Source of the DNA: Candidatus Eiseniibacteriota bacterium
GTDB taxonomy: Bacteria; Eisenbacteria; RBG-16-71-46
Assembly: GCA_025360715.1 (NCBI GenBank)
Contig: JANYBS010000222.1
Location: forward strand, 1-64,000
Length of the DNA: 64,000 nucleotides
Reading direction: 5' to 3'
Every line of letters starts with the position of its first letter. Positions within the stretch are counted from its first letter, which is position 1. The notes below the pieces were generated by a model. It was not told where the DNA came from and did no database searches. It was given only the letters and a program-made list of their open reading frames with translations. Positions 14,884 through 23,717 of the stretch are shown here, one piece after another. The translations under genes were made by a program, and so were the position numbers.

Positions 14884-16424
14884 TACTCGCCGCGGCGCGC
14901 GCGGCCGCGATCGCCGCGGGGATGCTTGTCGGTGTCGCGGCATCCGCGTTGGCGGCGGCGAACGCGCCCGCGGTGCCGAACGCCGATGTGACGCGCCTGC
15001 TCGATCGCGCCGGCGTGCTCATGGCGTGGCCGACGCACGGCGTGATCACGTTAGAATACAAGGGCCGCCTCACGCGTGAGGGCCATTTCGAGCATCCGCA
15101 TGCGACGCGCACGTACGAATCGCTGCGCCGCGTATACGTGGCCTCGCCCGAGCGCATCCGCCAGGATTTCTCCACGTGGGTCGCGGGTGACACGGTCCTG
15201 GGTGTCGAGACCACGCTGCTCATCAATGGCCATGTGCTGCACCGCGACGATGAGACCGCGCCGTGGGTGGCGCTGAACGGCCGCGAGGCGGCGATGGCTG
15301 CGCGCTTCGTGCGCGGCGCCACGCCGGCGCTTGCGTTGGGTGATGCGCGCGAGCACGCGGCGCGCGCCACGATCACGGGCGCGGGCGGCCGGTCGCCCGC
15401 CCTGTCATGGCCCGATAGCACGGGCCGCGTGTGGACGCTGCATTTCGACGGCACGAACGCCGCGCCGGTGGTGCTCGAGAGCGCCACGGCGAACGACTGG
15501 GAAGGCGACATCGCGGACTCCACGGTGTTCGGCCCCGATCGCGCGAGCGCGGGATTCTGGGCGGCGCAAAGCGTGCACACGCGCACGCACGAGGCCGACG
15601 ACGGCTGGTGGCTCGATGAGACCCTGCAGGGCGCCCAGTGGCACAATGCGCCGACGAACCCCTACGAGGCCGTGAACGGCCCGCGCGTGGAAGAGGTCAT
15701 GCCCGCGCCGGTCGTGGCCGTCGCGGATCCGGCGCCGGTGCTGGTGCCGCTCGCGCCGCATGTGTGGGCCATCGAACTGCCTGATGCCGATACGCGCAGC
15801 GTGGTGATGGAGTTCGCCGGCCACCTGATAGTGCTCGACGCCTCGGCCGGCAGCCGTCAGGGTGAGGCGATCCTTGCCACGATCCGCGCGCACTTGCCGC
15901 GCAAGCCCATTCGCTTCGTCGCATTCAGCCACTACCATCCCGACTATTCGGGCGGGCTGCGGCCATTCCTCGCCGACTCCATCACGATACTGTGCGCGCC
16001 GGGCAACGCCGACGATGTGCGCGAGATCGCCGCGCGCCGCTTCACGCGTCGGCCGGATCGTCTGGAGCGCCGCTCGCACGGCGCGTGGACGCCGCGGCTG
16101 GAATTGCTGGGCACGCCCGTGTGGACGGATGCCGACTCCGTGAACGAACTGCGCGTGATCGACATCGGCGCGCGCTCGAACCACACGGACTCGTATCTGG
16201 TGTTCGTGCTGCCGCGTGACGGCATCGTGTTCGAAGGCGATCTTGGTTTCTTCACGCGCGGCGGTAAGCGTGTGGCATCGCGCCGCGCGCGCGGGCTGGT
16301 TCTGGCGCTCGATGCAGCCGGTGTGAAATGTGAGCGCGTGGTTCAGGGCTGGCCCGTGAGGGGCAACGCGAGCGAGATCAAGATGCGCGAGTTGCGCGAA
16401 CTCGTCGGACCGCAGCAGCCGTGA
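14880..16424 (+). CDS. secreted metallo-beta-lactamase-fold protein, degenerate active site
   Basis: The 514-residue product begins with a hydrophobic signal segment (MILAAARAAAIAAGMLVGVAASALA). A beta-rich N-terminal half is followed, from about residue 275, by a metallo-beta-lactamase fold. The metal motif reads SHYHPDYSGG (His351, His353, Asp355), where the normal HxHxDH ends in Tyr356 in place of His. Later ligands are partly visible: RSNHTDSYLVF and FEGDLGF. The last expected histidine region reads QGWPV. One metal site may thus be lost. The protein is probably a periplasmic hydrolase or a non-catalytic relative. Start GTG 14880 overlaps the upstream stop as GTGA. Its place in a DNA-repair operon is unexplained. 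Confidence 0.7.
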   Translation: MILAAARAAAIAAGMLVGVAASALAAANAPAVPNADVTRLLDRAGVLMAWPTHGVITLEYKGRLTREGHFEHPHATRTYESLRRVYVASPERIRQDFSTWVAGDTVLGVETTLLINGHVLHRDDETAPWVALNGREAAMAARFVRGATPALALGDAREHAARATITGAGGRSPALSWPDSTGRVWTLHFDGTNAAPVVLESATANDWEGDIADSTVFGPDRASAGFWAAQSVHTRTHEADDGWWLDETLQGAQWHNAPTNPYEAVNGPRVEEVMPAPVVAVADPAPVLVPLAPHVWAIELPDADTRSVVMEFAGHLIVLDASAGSRQGEAILATIRAHLPRKPIRFVAFSHYHPDYSGGLRPFLADSITILCAPGNADDVREIAARRFTRRPDRLERRSHGAWTPRLELLGTPVWTDADSVNELRVIDIGARSNHTDSYLVFVLPRDGIVFEGDLGFFTRGGKRVASRRARGLVLALDAAGVKCERVVQGWPVRGNASEIKMRELRELVGPQQP

Positions 16425-17305
16425 CCGCTTCGCAGCGCACGGGCATCCTCTGGCTGCTGTTCAGCGAGGTCTGTTACGCGATCATGCGCGTCTCCACGCG
16501 CGCCGGCGCCGCCGACCTGCCGTGGGCGGAGATCGCCGCGGCGCGGTTCATCGGCGGCGCGGTCGTCGCGCTCATCGCGGCGCGCGCGCGCGGCGTGTCG
16601 CTGCGCGTGGCCGATCGCAAGAACGCATGGCTACGCTCGCTCTTCGGCACGGGCGGCGCACTGGCACTCTTCCACGCGCTGGGCACCAAGGCGATCGCCG
16701 TGGGTGACGCGACCACGCTCTACTCCACGACACCGCTGTGGGTGGCGCTGCTCTCGGGCCCATTGCTGGGCGAGCGCGTCGGCGCGGTGGTGTGGGCGGG
16801 CGTCGCGCTGGGATTCGCCGGCGTGGCGGTATTGCTGGGCGCACACTTCACCGCGGTGGGCAGCATGGGGCTGCTCGTGCTCGTGGGCGCGGTGAGCTAT
16901 GCGCTGGCGATCCTGCGCCTGCGCGCGCTCAGCCGCAGCGAATCGAGCGAGGCGATCGCGCTGCACATGTCGCTCACGGCCGGCGCCGCGATGCTGCTGT
17001 TCGCGCTGCCCTCGCTGCGGCCCGTGCGCGCCGGCGCGTACGTGCCGCTGGTGATCAGCGCCGTCTCGGGCGGCCTCGGTCAATTGGCCGTGGGCCGCGC
17101 GTACGCACGCGGGGTTGCCGCCGGCATGTCGGCACTCACGTACTCGGGTGTGCTCTTCACGTACCTGCTCGAGGTGGCGCTCTTCCACCGCGTGCCCGAG
17201 CCGCACCAGATGCTGGGCGCGGCGCTGGTGATCATCGCGGGCGCCGTCGTCTCGCAAGCGGCCGCGCGAAGCGGCGCCCCGGCGCCGGCCGCTGCTGCCG
17301 AATAG
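16421..17305 (+). CDS. EamA/DMT-family transporter
   Basis: The 294-residue protein is almost wholly hydrophobic, with about ten predicted helices arranged as two EamA repeats. The typical first-repeat end is seen in GDATTLYSTTPLWVALLSGPLLGERV, and the second-repeat counterpart is GMSALTYSGVLFTYLLEVALFHRVPEPHQMLGAALVI. Family members export or import small metabolites such as amino acids; the substrate cannot be told from sequence. Its GTG start overlaps the upstream stop as GTGA, making it the last gene of the SbcD-like operon. It ends in a short Ala/Pro tail. Confidence 0.88.
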   Translation: MTASQRTGILWLLFSEVCYAIMRVSTRAGAADLPWAEIAAARFIGGAVVALIAARARGVSLRVADRKNAWLRSLFGTGGALALFHALGTKAIAVGDATTLYSTTPLWVALLSGPLLGERVGAVVWAGVALGFAGVAVLLGAHFTAVGSMGLLVLVGAVSYALAILRLRALSRSESSEAIALHMSLTAGAAMLLFALPSLRPVRAGAYVPLVISAVSGGLGQLAVGRAYARGVAAGMSALTYSGVLFTYLLEVALFHRVPEPHQMLGAALVIIAGAVVSQAAARSGAPAPAAAAE

Positions 17306-17328
17306 CGCTCGCGCCCGTCACGCAAGCG

Positions 17329-17356
17329 TTGACCCGGCCGTACAGAGACGTATCCT
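17329..17356 (+). promoter_or_regulatory. putative sigma-70-type promoter of the M28 peptidase gene
   Basis: TTGACC (17329-17334) and TATCCT (17351-17356) are separated by 16 bp, about 90 bp before the ATG at 17445. The match is reasonable for a GC-rich genome but rests on sequence alone. Confidence 0.4.
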
Positions 17357-17444
17357 CGCGCCCTACGGTTCCCTCTTGCGCCTGGCCCCGCAGCACACCG
17401 CGCGATTGTCAGGGGCAAGCAACACCGAAAAGGAGTCCTTCCGC

Positions 17445-19697
17445 ATGAAGCGCCTGATCCCCCTGGTCGCGATCCTTGCCGCCACGACGCTGTTCCTTGC
17501 CTCCGGCGCACACGCCGATGAAACGGAAGCCAATCCCTCGCCGTGGATGGGCACCGTCGAACGCGCCCCAGCCGGTGTGACCGCGCCCGCGGGCCTGTCG
17601 GGCTTCTCGCCCGACAGCATCGAGAGCGAACTGCAACTCGAAGCGCGCGCGGCGGCCATGATCCGCCCCGATTCGCTGCGCCGCCACTCGCGCATCCTCA
17701 CCGAGGAGCCGCACGTGGCCGGCACGCCAGCCGACTACGCGACCGCGCAGTACGTGCAGCAGCGGCTGGCCTCGTACGGCTGGGATGCGCAGATCGTGGC
17801 CATTCCCGTGTGGCTCAACTGGCCCAAGTCGGCACTCGTTGAATTGCTCGAGCCCGAGCCCATGAAGCTCGCGGTGCGCGAGAAGGGCATCGCCGGCGAC
17901 AAGGACAGCCATGACGCCAACGCGTTCGATGCCTTCAATGGCTACGCGGCCTCGGGCGATGTGACCGGCGGCGTGGTGTATGCAAACTACGGCGATGTGG
18001 CCGACTTCCAGGCGCTGCGCAACCTGGGCATCGAGCTCAAGGGCCGCATCGCGCTCGTGCGCTATGGCCAGGTGTTCCGTGGTCTCAAGGTGCGCAATGC
18101 CGAGAAGGCCGGTCTGGCGGGCGTCATCATCTACAGCGATCCGGCGGATGACGGCTACGCGCAGAACGACATGTATCCGCGCGGCCCGGCGCGGCCCGAG
18201 GACGCGATCCAGCGCGGCAGCGTGCAGTTTCTCTCGGAGGGCCCCGGTGATCCCACCACGCCGGGCTGGGCGAGCGCGACGAACGCCAAGCGCCTGCCGG
18301 CCTCCGAGGCCAAGGGCGTACCGCACATCCCGTCGATCCCCATGTCGTATGGCGAGGCCACGAAGATCTTGATCGCGCTCGGCGGGCCGCTGGCGCCCAA
18401 GGGCTGGCAGGGCGCGCTCCCGTTCACGTATCACGTGGGCCCCGGCGCGGCGAAGGTGCACCTCAAGGTCGAGCAGGACTACGCGGTGCGGCCGATCTGG
18501 AATGTGATCGCCACGCTCAAAGGCCGCGAGCACCCCGAGCAGAAGGTGGTGCTGGGCAATCACCGCGACGCATGGACGTACGGCGCGATCGATCCGAACA
18601 GCGGCACGATCTGCATGCTCGAGATGGGCCGCACGCTGGGCGCGCTTGCGAAGACCGGCTGGCGGCCGCGCCGCACGATCCAGCTCTCGTCGTGGGATGG
18701 CGAGGAATACGGCCTGCTGGGCTCCACCGAATGGGCCGAAGGCAACGCCGCCGATATGAGCGCGCATGCGGTGGCGTATGTGAACGTGGATGCTGCGGTC
18801 TCGGGCCACGACCTGCGCGTGAGCGCCAGCCATGCGCTGCGCGACCTGATGGCGGAGTCGATCCGTGACGTGCGCGATCCCGGCAGCAACCGTAGCTTGT
18901 GGAACACCGTGATCGATCGCGCGTGGAGCGAAGGCAAGACCGCGTGGTCGCAGGCCAACCGCGCGCGGCGTGGCCGCAACGAACCGCCGCGGGCGTTCGA
19001 GTGGAACGTCTCGTCGCTCGGTAGCGGCTCCGACTACACGGCGTTCGTCGACCATCTCGGCGTGCCGAGCATGGACCTGGGCTTTGGCGGTCTGCACGGC
19101 ACGTACCATTCGATGTACGACGACTTCGACTATATCGACCGCGTGATCGATCCCGGCTTTGGCTACCACGCCGCGATGACCGACCTCATGGGCCGCGTGA
19201 TGATGCGGCTGGCCGATGCGCCGCTCGTGCCGTTGCGTTACAGCACCACCGGCCAGTTCGCGTTCGATGAGATGCAGTCGCTCGAGGATCGCGCCGACGA
19301 CGCGGGCGCCGGCAAGCCGGACTCGCTGCGGTTCACGGCGTCGCTCGGCGCGGCGCGCGCGGCGGCAGGCAAGCTGCGCAACGCGGCGCTCGTGCTTGAG
19401 CGCCACGCCGACGCGGCGCTGCTGGGCAGCGAACCGTGGCCGGCGGGCGGCATCGAAGCCGTGAACGGCGCGATCATCAGCGCGGAGCGCGCGCTGCTTG
19501 GCCCCGGCCTGCCGGGGCGCGAGTGGTTCCGGCACGAGCTGTACGCACCGGGCCTGAACACCGGCTACGCCGCAGTGCCGCTGCCACGTCTGGGCCAGGC
19601 GGTGCTCGACAACGACCCGCGCGCATGGGCGAACGGCATCGCGCCGATCATCCAGGCGCTCGAGCGGGCCGCAGGCGAACTGGAGAGGGTGAAGTAG
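17445..19697 (+). CDS. M28 zinc peptidase of the glutamate carboxypeptidase II type
   Basis: The 750-residue protein has a signal peptide (first 24 residues, ending GAHA). It shows the three-part layout of the GCPII/transferrin-receptor family: a PA domain inserted at about residues 150-300 (RIALVRYGQVFRGLKV), the M28 catalytic domain, and a helical dimerisation domain. Zinc ligands and catalytic residues are present: GNHRDAWTYGAIDPNSG (His373, Asp383), SWDGEEYGLLGS with the catalytic Glu pair, and YHSMYDDF. It should be an active exopeptidase working on oligopeptides in the periplasm or outside the cell. AAAAGGAG precedes the ATG at 17445; the track start is too far upstream for the signal peptide. 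Confidence 0.93.
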   Translation: MKRLIPLVAILAATTLFLASGAHADETEANPSPWMGTVERAPAGVTAPAGLSGFSPDSIESELQLEARAAAMIRPDSLRRHSRILTEEPHVAGTPADYATAQYVQQRLASYGWDAQIVAIPVWLNWPKSALVELLEPEPMKLAVREKGIAGDKDSHDANAFDAFNGYAASGDVTGGVVYANYGDVADFQALRNLGIELKGRIALVRYGQVFRGLKVRNAEKAGLAGVIIYSDPADDGYAQNDMYPRGPARPEDAIQRGSVQFLSEGPGDPTTPGWASATNAKRLPASEAKGVPHIPSIPMSYGEATKILIALGGPLAPKGWQGALPFTYHVGPGAAKVHLKVEQDYAVRPIWNVIATLKGREHPEQKVVLGNHRDAWTYGAIDPNSGTICMLEMGRTLGALAKTGWRPRRTIQLSSWDGEEYGLLGSTEWAEGNAADMSAHAVAYVNVDAAVSGHDLRVSASHALRDLMAESIRDVRDPGSNRSLWNTVIDRAWSEGKTAWSQANRARRGRNEPPRAFEWNVSSLGSGSDYTAFVDHLGVPSMDLGFGGLHGTYHSMYDDFDYIDRVIDPGFGYHAAMTDLMGRVMMRLADAPLVPLRYSTTGQFAFDEMQSLEDRADDAGAGKPDSLRFTASLGAARAAAGKLRNAALVLERHADAALLGSEPWPAGGIEAVNGAIISAERALLGPGLPGREWFRHELYAPGLNTGYAAVPLPRLGQAVLDNDPRAWANGIAPIIQALERAAGELERVK

Positions 19698-19714
19698 GCG
19701 CGCAGGAAGACACG

Positions 19715-19755
19715 AACGCCCCGCTCCGGGATGCCCGGGCGGGGCGTTCGCGTTT
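19715..19755. terminator. bidirectional terminator between convergent genes
   Basis: GAACGCCCCG (19715-19724) pairs with CGGGGCGTTC (19741-19750), with CCGGG-type pairing inside. It is followed by GCGTTTCG on the plus strand and GTGTCTTCC on the minus strand, and serves the M28 gene and the convergent membrane protein gene. Confidence 0.75.
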
Positions 19756-19766
19756 CGGCGGAACCG

Positions 19767-20225
19767 TCAGTGCTGCGACGTGGGCGGCATCCGCGGCGCG
19801 TCGTCGTTCGGCTTGACCAGTGCGGCCGAGATGAGTAGCGCCAGTCCCACGGCGGCCGGGAGCAACCCCACCATCCACACGTTGGCCTCGTCCGCGACGC
19901 CATTCAGGAAGACGGCAAGTGCGATACCCACGAACAACGTGACGAGCCCGCCGATCATCAGGCCCTGACGCGTGCGGTGGGCCTCGTAGCGCTGATCCGT
20001 GGAGTGAAAGCCGCCGCCGAACGGATCGGGGATCGTGAGGTGGCCAAGCTTCTCGGGGTCGATGCCGCGCTCGATCGCCGCGATACGTTCGCGCTGAACG
20101 AGCTCCCACGCGCGCTGGCGCAGGATGCCGCGCACGATCGCCGACGTGATGCCGCCGATGATCGCGACGACGGGAATGGATAGTGCAGCGAGCGGGATCA
20201 GTGCGGCTTCGTCGAATCCGAACAT
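19767..20225 (-). CDS. DUF6249-like membrane protein
   Basis: The 152-residue product has one N-terminal transmembrane helix (LIPLAALSIPVVAIIGGIT), a cytoplasmic basic segment with the motif RERIAAIERGIDPEKL, and two C-terminal helices (GLMIGGLVTLFVGIALAVF and VWMVGLLPAAVGLALLISAAL). The ERxAxIExGxDP motif between such helices is what I associate with DUF6249 proteins, which often neighbour ECF sigma factors. Here the gene is divergent from an ECF sigma/anti-sigma pair. Function is unknown; a role in envelope signalling is only suggested by position. Confidence 0.65.
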   Translation of the reverse strand: MFGFDEAALIPLAALSIPVVAIIGGITSAIVRGILRQRAWELVQRERIAAIERGIDPEKLGHLTIPDPFGGGFHSTDQRYEAHRTRQGLMIGGLVTLFVGIALAVFLNGVADEANVWMVGLLPAAVGLALLISAALVKPNDDAPRMPPTSQH

Positions 20226-20308
20226 GGTCTGCCTCCTGGGAGCGGGCCGCAGCGGGCCCCGATCGTGGCGTTCACCTCTGCCCGCTTGGACGGCGCTTGT
20301 CGGATTCC

Positions 20309-20354
20309 GGTTTCACCCGGGCAGCGGCTGGGCGCATCCTGCCCGGGTGAAACC
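20309..20354. promoter_or_regulatory. 16-bp perfect inverted repeat upstream of the ECF sigma gene
   Basis: GGTTTCACCCGGGCAG (20309-20324) and its exact reverse complement (20339-20354) flank a 14-bp spacer. The right arm ends 30 bp before the sigma-factor ATG. The repeat lies upstream of both divergent genes, so it cannot be the terminator of either, and neither arm is followed by a T-tract. It may be an operator, a leader hairpin or part of an autoregulated promoter. Confidence 0.6.
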
Positions 20355-20384
20355 CGCCGCCCCCATGAAGCCGTCCAAAAGACG

Positions 20385-20966
20385 ATGACTCTTCCTCTCC
20401 GATCCTCCCGCTTGGCCGCGGCCCCGGAGGACGAGCGGAAGCTCGTCGCTCGATCCGCTGCGGGGGATACGGCCGCGTTCCGCGTACTGGTCGAGCGCCA
20501 TCAGGCTCGGGCGCATGCACTGGCGTTGCGTTTCGTGCGTTCGGCGCCCGACGCCGAGGACGTGACACAGGAGGCTTTCGTGAAGGCTTGGAACGCGCTG
20601 CCCCGCTTCAAGGGCGAGTCGCTCTTCGGCACATGGCTGCACCGCATCGTGGCGCGCTGCGCGCTCGATCGTGCCGAGGTGCTGCAGCGCCGGCGCAAGC
20701 GCGAAGCGCACGAGGACGCGGCCGGGCAGTTTGGCGTCGAAGCACCACAGACCGATGCGTTCGAGACCGAGCGCGTGCACGCCCTTTTGCAGAAGCTGTC
20801 CGAAGCGCAGCGGCTGGTCGTGACGCTCTTCTATTTCGAGGACCGCTCGGTCGAAGAAGTCGCGGCCCAACTCCACATGAACGAGAACACCGTGAAGACA
20901 CATCTGTCGCGCGCTCGCGCCGCCATGCGCGGCGCGTGGGTGCAGACGATGGGGGGGAGCGCGTGA
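20385..20966 (+). CDS. ECF-type RNA polymerase sigma factor
   Basis: The 193-residue protein has sigma region 2 (VERHQARAHALALRFVRSAPDAEDVTQEAFVKAWNALPRF, about residues 40-85) and sigma region 4 (LSEAQRLVVTLFYFEDRSVEEVAAQLHMNENTVKTHLSRARAAM, about residues 135-180). This two-domain form is that of RpoE-like ECF sigma factors, which direct polymerase to stress-response promoters. The GTG of the next gene, a predicted anti-sigma factor, overlaps its stop as GTGA, the usual arrangement. The ATG at 20385 is chosen because it gives the normal ECF length; no good ribosome-binding site is visible, and the large inverted repeat just upstream may influence translation. Confidence 0.93.
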   Translation: MTLPLRSSRLAAAPEDERKLVARSAAGDTAAFRVLVERHQARAHALALRFVRSAPDAEDVTQEAFVKAWNALPRFKGESLFGTWLHRIVARCALDRAEVLQRRRKREAHEDAAGQFGVEAPQTDAFETERVHALLQKLSEAQRLVVTLFYFEDRSVEEVAAQLHMNENTVKTHLSRARAAMRGAWVQTMGGSA

Positions 20967-21568
20967 ACTGCCTCGACTTCGACCGCACGCTCGATGGGAT
21001 CGACCCCGGCGACCTGCCCGCCGGAGCGCTCGCCCATGCGCGTACGTGCGAGCGCTGCGCGCGAGCGCTGCGCGCGGCGCAGGCGCTCGAGCTGGCGCTT
21101 GCGCGCACACTCGCGGCGCCGGCGCCGGAGTTGCTGCGCACCATGTCGTCCGCGTTGCCCGCGGACTTCGCCGACCGCGTGCTCGCGCGCGTGCAAGCAC
21201 GCGATGCGCGTACCGTATTGTTCACGGAGCCAGGCCCGTTGCCGTGGTGGCTCGAGGCCTGCGCGCATCCGGCAAGTGTGCTCGCCTGCAGCGTGCTCGC
21301 GCTGGTGCTGTGGAAGGGGCGCATGCTCGAGGCGTTCATGCGGTCCACCGTCGGCGACGCCAGTCCGGCGGCCATGGGCGCCACGGCTGCGATGGCGCAG
21401 GCTGCCATGTGGTGCGCGCCGCTCACGGGCACGTATCGCGGCCTGCTGGCTCAGGGCTGGACGGGCCAGCTCGCGGCGGGCGTGATGTTGCTGACCCTGA
21501 CCGCGGTGGCGGGCCGCCTGGCGTTCCGGGCCTCGGAGCGCCTGACCGCATCCTTCGCACGGGCCTGA
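20963..21568 (+). CDS. predicted anti-sigma factor with zinc-binding N-terminus
   Basis: The 201-residue product has an N-terminal HARTCERC motif (His25-x3-Cys29-x2-Cys32) with a further Cys3, matching the zinc-binding anti-sigma (ZAS/zf-HC2) pattern that binds ECF factors. It is followed by a helical linker and hydrophobic segments near residues 105-118 (PASVLACSVLALVLW), 135-150 and 170-188 (LAAGVMLLTLTAVAGRLAF), so it is probably membrane-anchored. Cysteine-based ZAS proteins often respond to redox stress, which fits the redox genes immediately downstream. The GTG start at 20963 overlaps the sigma-factor stop. Confidence 0.8.
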   Translation: MNCLDFDRTLDGIDPGDLPAGALAHARTCERCARALRAAQALELALARTLAAPAPELLRTMSSALPADFADRVLARVQARDARTVLFTEPGPLPWWLEACAHPASVLACSVLALVLWKGRMLEAFMRSTVGDASPAAMGATAAMAQAAMWCAPLTGTYRGLLAQGWTGQLAAGVMLLTLTAVAGRLAFRASERLTASFARA

Positions 21569-21605
21569 CGCTGTACTGGGGTGATTGCCGTACTATCGCC
21601 CCTCC

Positions 21606-23717
21606 ATGAGCGCCAACGAGAACCGCCTCGCCCACGAGAAGAGCCCGTACCTGCTCCAGCACGCCGCGAACCCGGTGGACTGGTATCCGTGGGGTGAAGA
21701 GGCATTCGCGAAGGCCGTGCGCGAGAACAAGCCGATCTTCCTGAGCATCGGCTATTCCACATGCCACTGGTGCCATGTGATGGAGCGCGAGAGCTTCGAG
21801 GATGAGGCAGTCGCGGGTCTACTCGATTCCCACTTCGTGAGCGTGAAGGTGGACCGCGAAGAGCGCCCCGACGTGGACCGTGTCTACATGACCGCCATGC
21901 AGGCGATGGGCATGGGCGGCGGCTGGCCACTCACCGTATTCATGACTCCCGAGCTGCAGCCGTTCTTCGGTGGCACGTACTTTCCGCCGCACAGCGTGCC
22001 AGGCCGCATCGGTATGATGGAACTGCTGCCGCGGGTGGCCGACGCATGGCGCACGCAGCGCGAGCAATTGGTAGCCAACGGCGAGCGAGTCTTCCGCATG
22101 CTCGAGTCACTGTCGGCCGCCGACGAGCGCGACGCGCACGCGGTGCATCCGTTCGCCGCGCTGCTTGAGCAGTGCGAAGAGGCACTCGAACGTTCGCACG
22201 ACGCCGAGGCCGGCGGCTTCGGTACCGCGCCCAAGTTCCCGTCGACCGCGAATCTCGATCTCCTGCTGCGCCGTTACGCGCGTGAGCCGCAGGCGCATGG
22301 TCATGCGCGCGTGATGGCCGTTGCGCAGCTGCACGCCATGAGCGCGGGCGGCATCCACGACCATCTGGGCGGCGGCTTTCATCGCTATTCCACCGACCGC
22401 ACGTGGCTCACGCCCCACTTCGAGAAGATGCTCTACGACCAAGCGCTCATCGCCAGCGCCATGCTCGACGGTTTCCAGGTCACGGGCGATACGCGGCTGA
22501 GCGACACCGCGCGCGGCATCTTCGACTACGTGCGGCGCGATCTGCAATCGCCAGATGGCGCGTTCTATTCCGCGGAGGATGCCGACAGCGAGGGCGAGGA
22601 GGGCCGCTTCTACGTGTGGACGCCGGCCGAGCTCGAGCAACTGCTCGGCGCCGAGTCCGCAGCGATGTTCGCGCGACGATACGGCGTGTCGGCGCGCGGC
22701 AACTTCGAGCATGGCACCAGCATCCTGCACGAGGCGCAGACGCTCGAGGAGGTCGCGGCTGCCGCCGGCCTCACGAGCGAGGCCGCTGAGGCACAGCTGG
22801 CCGCTGCGCGCGCCGCGCTGCTCGCCGCCCGCGCACAGCGTGTGCGGCCGCACCGCGACGACAAGGTGATCACCGCATGGAATGCGCTCATGATCGGCGC
22901 ATTCGCGCACGGTGCGCGCGTGCTTGGCGATGCGTCGCTGGGGCGCAACGCCGAGCGCGCGTTCGAGTTCGTATGGACGCACCTGCGCGACGAGCGCACC
23001 GGCGCGCTGCTGCGCCGCTGGCGCGAGGGCGACGCCGCGGGCGAGGGCCAGCTGGACGATCATGCGTATCTGGCGCACGCCGCGCTCGAACTGTACGCGG
23101 CGACGCATGAAGCGAAATGGCTCGAGCGCGCGCTGCAGATCACCACCGTGATGCTGGCGCGGTTCTGGGACGAAAAGGATGGCGCGTGCTTTGAAAGCCC
23201 CGCCGGCGATCCGCATGTGCGCGTGCGCATGAAGGACGGGTTCGACGGCGCCGAGCTCGCCGGCAATTCCGTAGCCGCGATGAACCTGCTGCGATTGGCG
23301 GGCCTGTTCGAGCGCAGCGACTTGCGCGAGTGCGCCGACCGCACGCTGCAGTATTACGCGGCGCGGCTCGCAGGCAACGCGTACGCCATGCCGCGGCTGC
23401 TGTGCGCCATGGACGTGGTTTCTCATGCGGCGCGGCATGTCGTGATCACCGGAGAGCCCGGACCCGAGCGCGACGCGCTGCTGGCGGTCTTCCGCCACGG
23501 CTACCGGCCGTTCGATGAGCTGCTGGTGGTGGACGGTGCCGCGCGTGGGCCGCTGGCGCGGCTTGCTGCGTTCGCCGCGAGCCTGCAACCTGTCGGCGGC
23601 AAAGCCACCGCTTTCGTGTGTCTCGATCACACCTGCCAGCTTCCGGTCACGGAGCCCGCGATGTTCGCGGCCCAGCTGGGGCAGGCGGTTCCTCCTCTGC
23701 CTTTGGAGTCTCGATGA
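21606..23717 (+). CDS. YyaL/spermatogenesis-associated-protein-20-like thioredoxin-domain protein (DUF255)
   Basis: The 703-residue protein starts with a thioredoxin-like DUF255 domain ([20 protein letters not shown], then [17 protein letters not shown] with the CHWC redox pair, Cys53 and Cys56). An (alpha/alpha)6-barrel of glycosidase type follows ([47 protein letters not shown]). The family is widespread from bacteria to humans; its enzymatic role is unsettled. There is no signal peptide, so it is cytoplasmic. It begins 37 bp after the anti-sigma gene, and its stop overlaps the dsbD start as ATGA, pointing to a redox unit possibly under the ECF sigma factor. Confidence 0.92.
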   Translation: MSANENRLAHEKSPYLLQHAANPVDWYPWGEEAFAKAVRENKPIFLSIGYSTCHWCHVMERESFEDEAVAGLLDSHFVSVKVDREERPDVDRVYMTAMQAMGMGGGWPLTVFMTPELQPFFGGTYFPPHSVPGRIGMMELLPRVADAWRTQREQLVANGERVFRMLESLSAADERDAHAVHPFAALLEQCEEALERSHDAEAGGFGTAPKFPSTANLDLLLRRYAREPQAHGHARVMAVAQLHAMSAGGIHDHLGGGFHRYSTDRTWLTPHFEKMLYDQALIASAMLDGFQVTGDTRLSDTARGIFDYVRRDLQSPDGAFYSAEDADSEGEEGRFYVWTPAELEQLLGAESAAMFARRYGVSARGNFEHGTSILHEAQTLEEVAAAAGLTSEAAEAQLAAARAALLAARAQRVRPHRDDKVITAWNALMIGAFAHGARVLGDASLGRNAERAFEFVWTHLRDERTGALLRRWREGDAAGEGQLDDHAYLAHAALELYAATHEAKWLERALQITTVMLARFWDEKDGACFESPAGDPHVRVRMKDGFDGAELAGNSVAAMNLLRLAGLFERSDLRECADRTLQYYAARLAGNAYAMPRLLCAMDVVSHAARHVVITGEPGPERDALLAVFRHGYRPFDELLVVDGAARGPLARLAAFAASLQPVGGKATAFVCLDHTCQLPVTEPAMFAAQLGQAVPPLPLESR

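Noticed and set aside
17409-19535. 708-residue antisense ORF across the M28 peptidase
   Set aside because: Long open frames opposite real genes are expected at this GC content; composition is Arg/Ala/His-rich without motifs.
22107-23630. 507-residue antisense ORF opposite the DUF255 gene
   Set aside because: No recognisable motif, and the opposite strand encodes an intact known protein.
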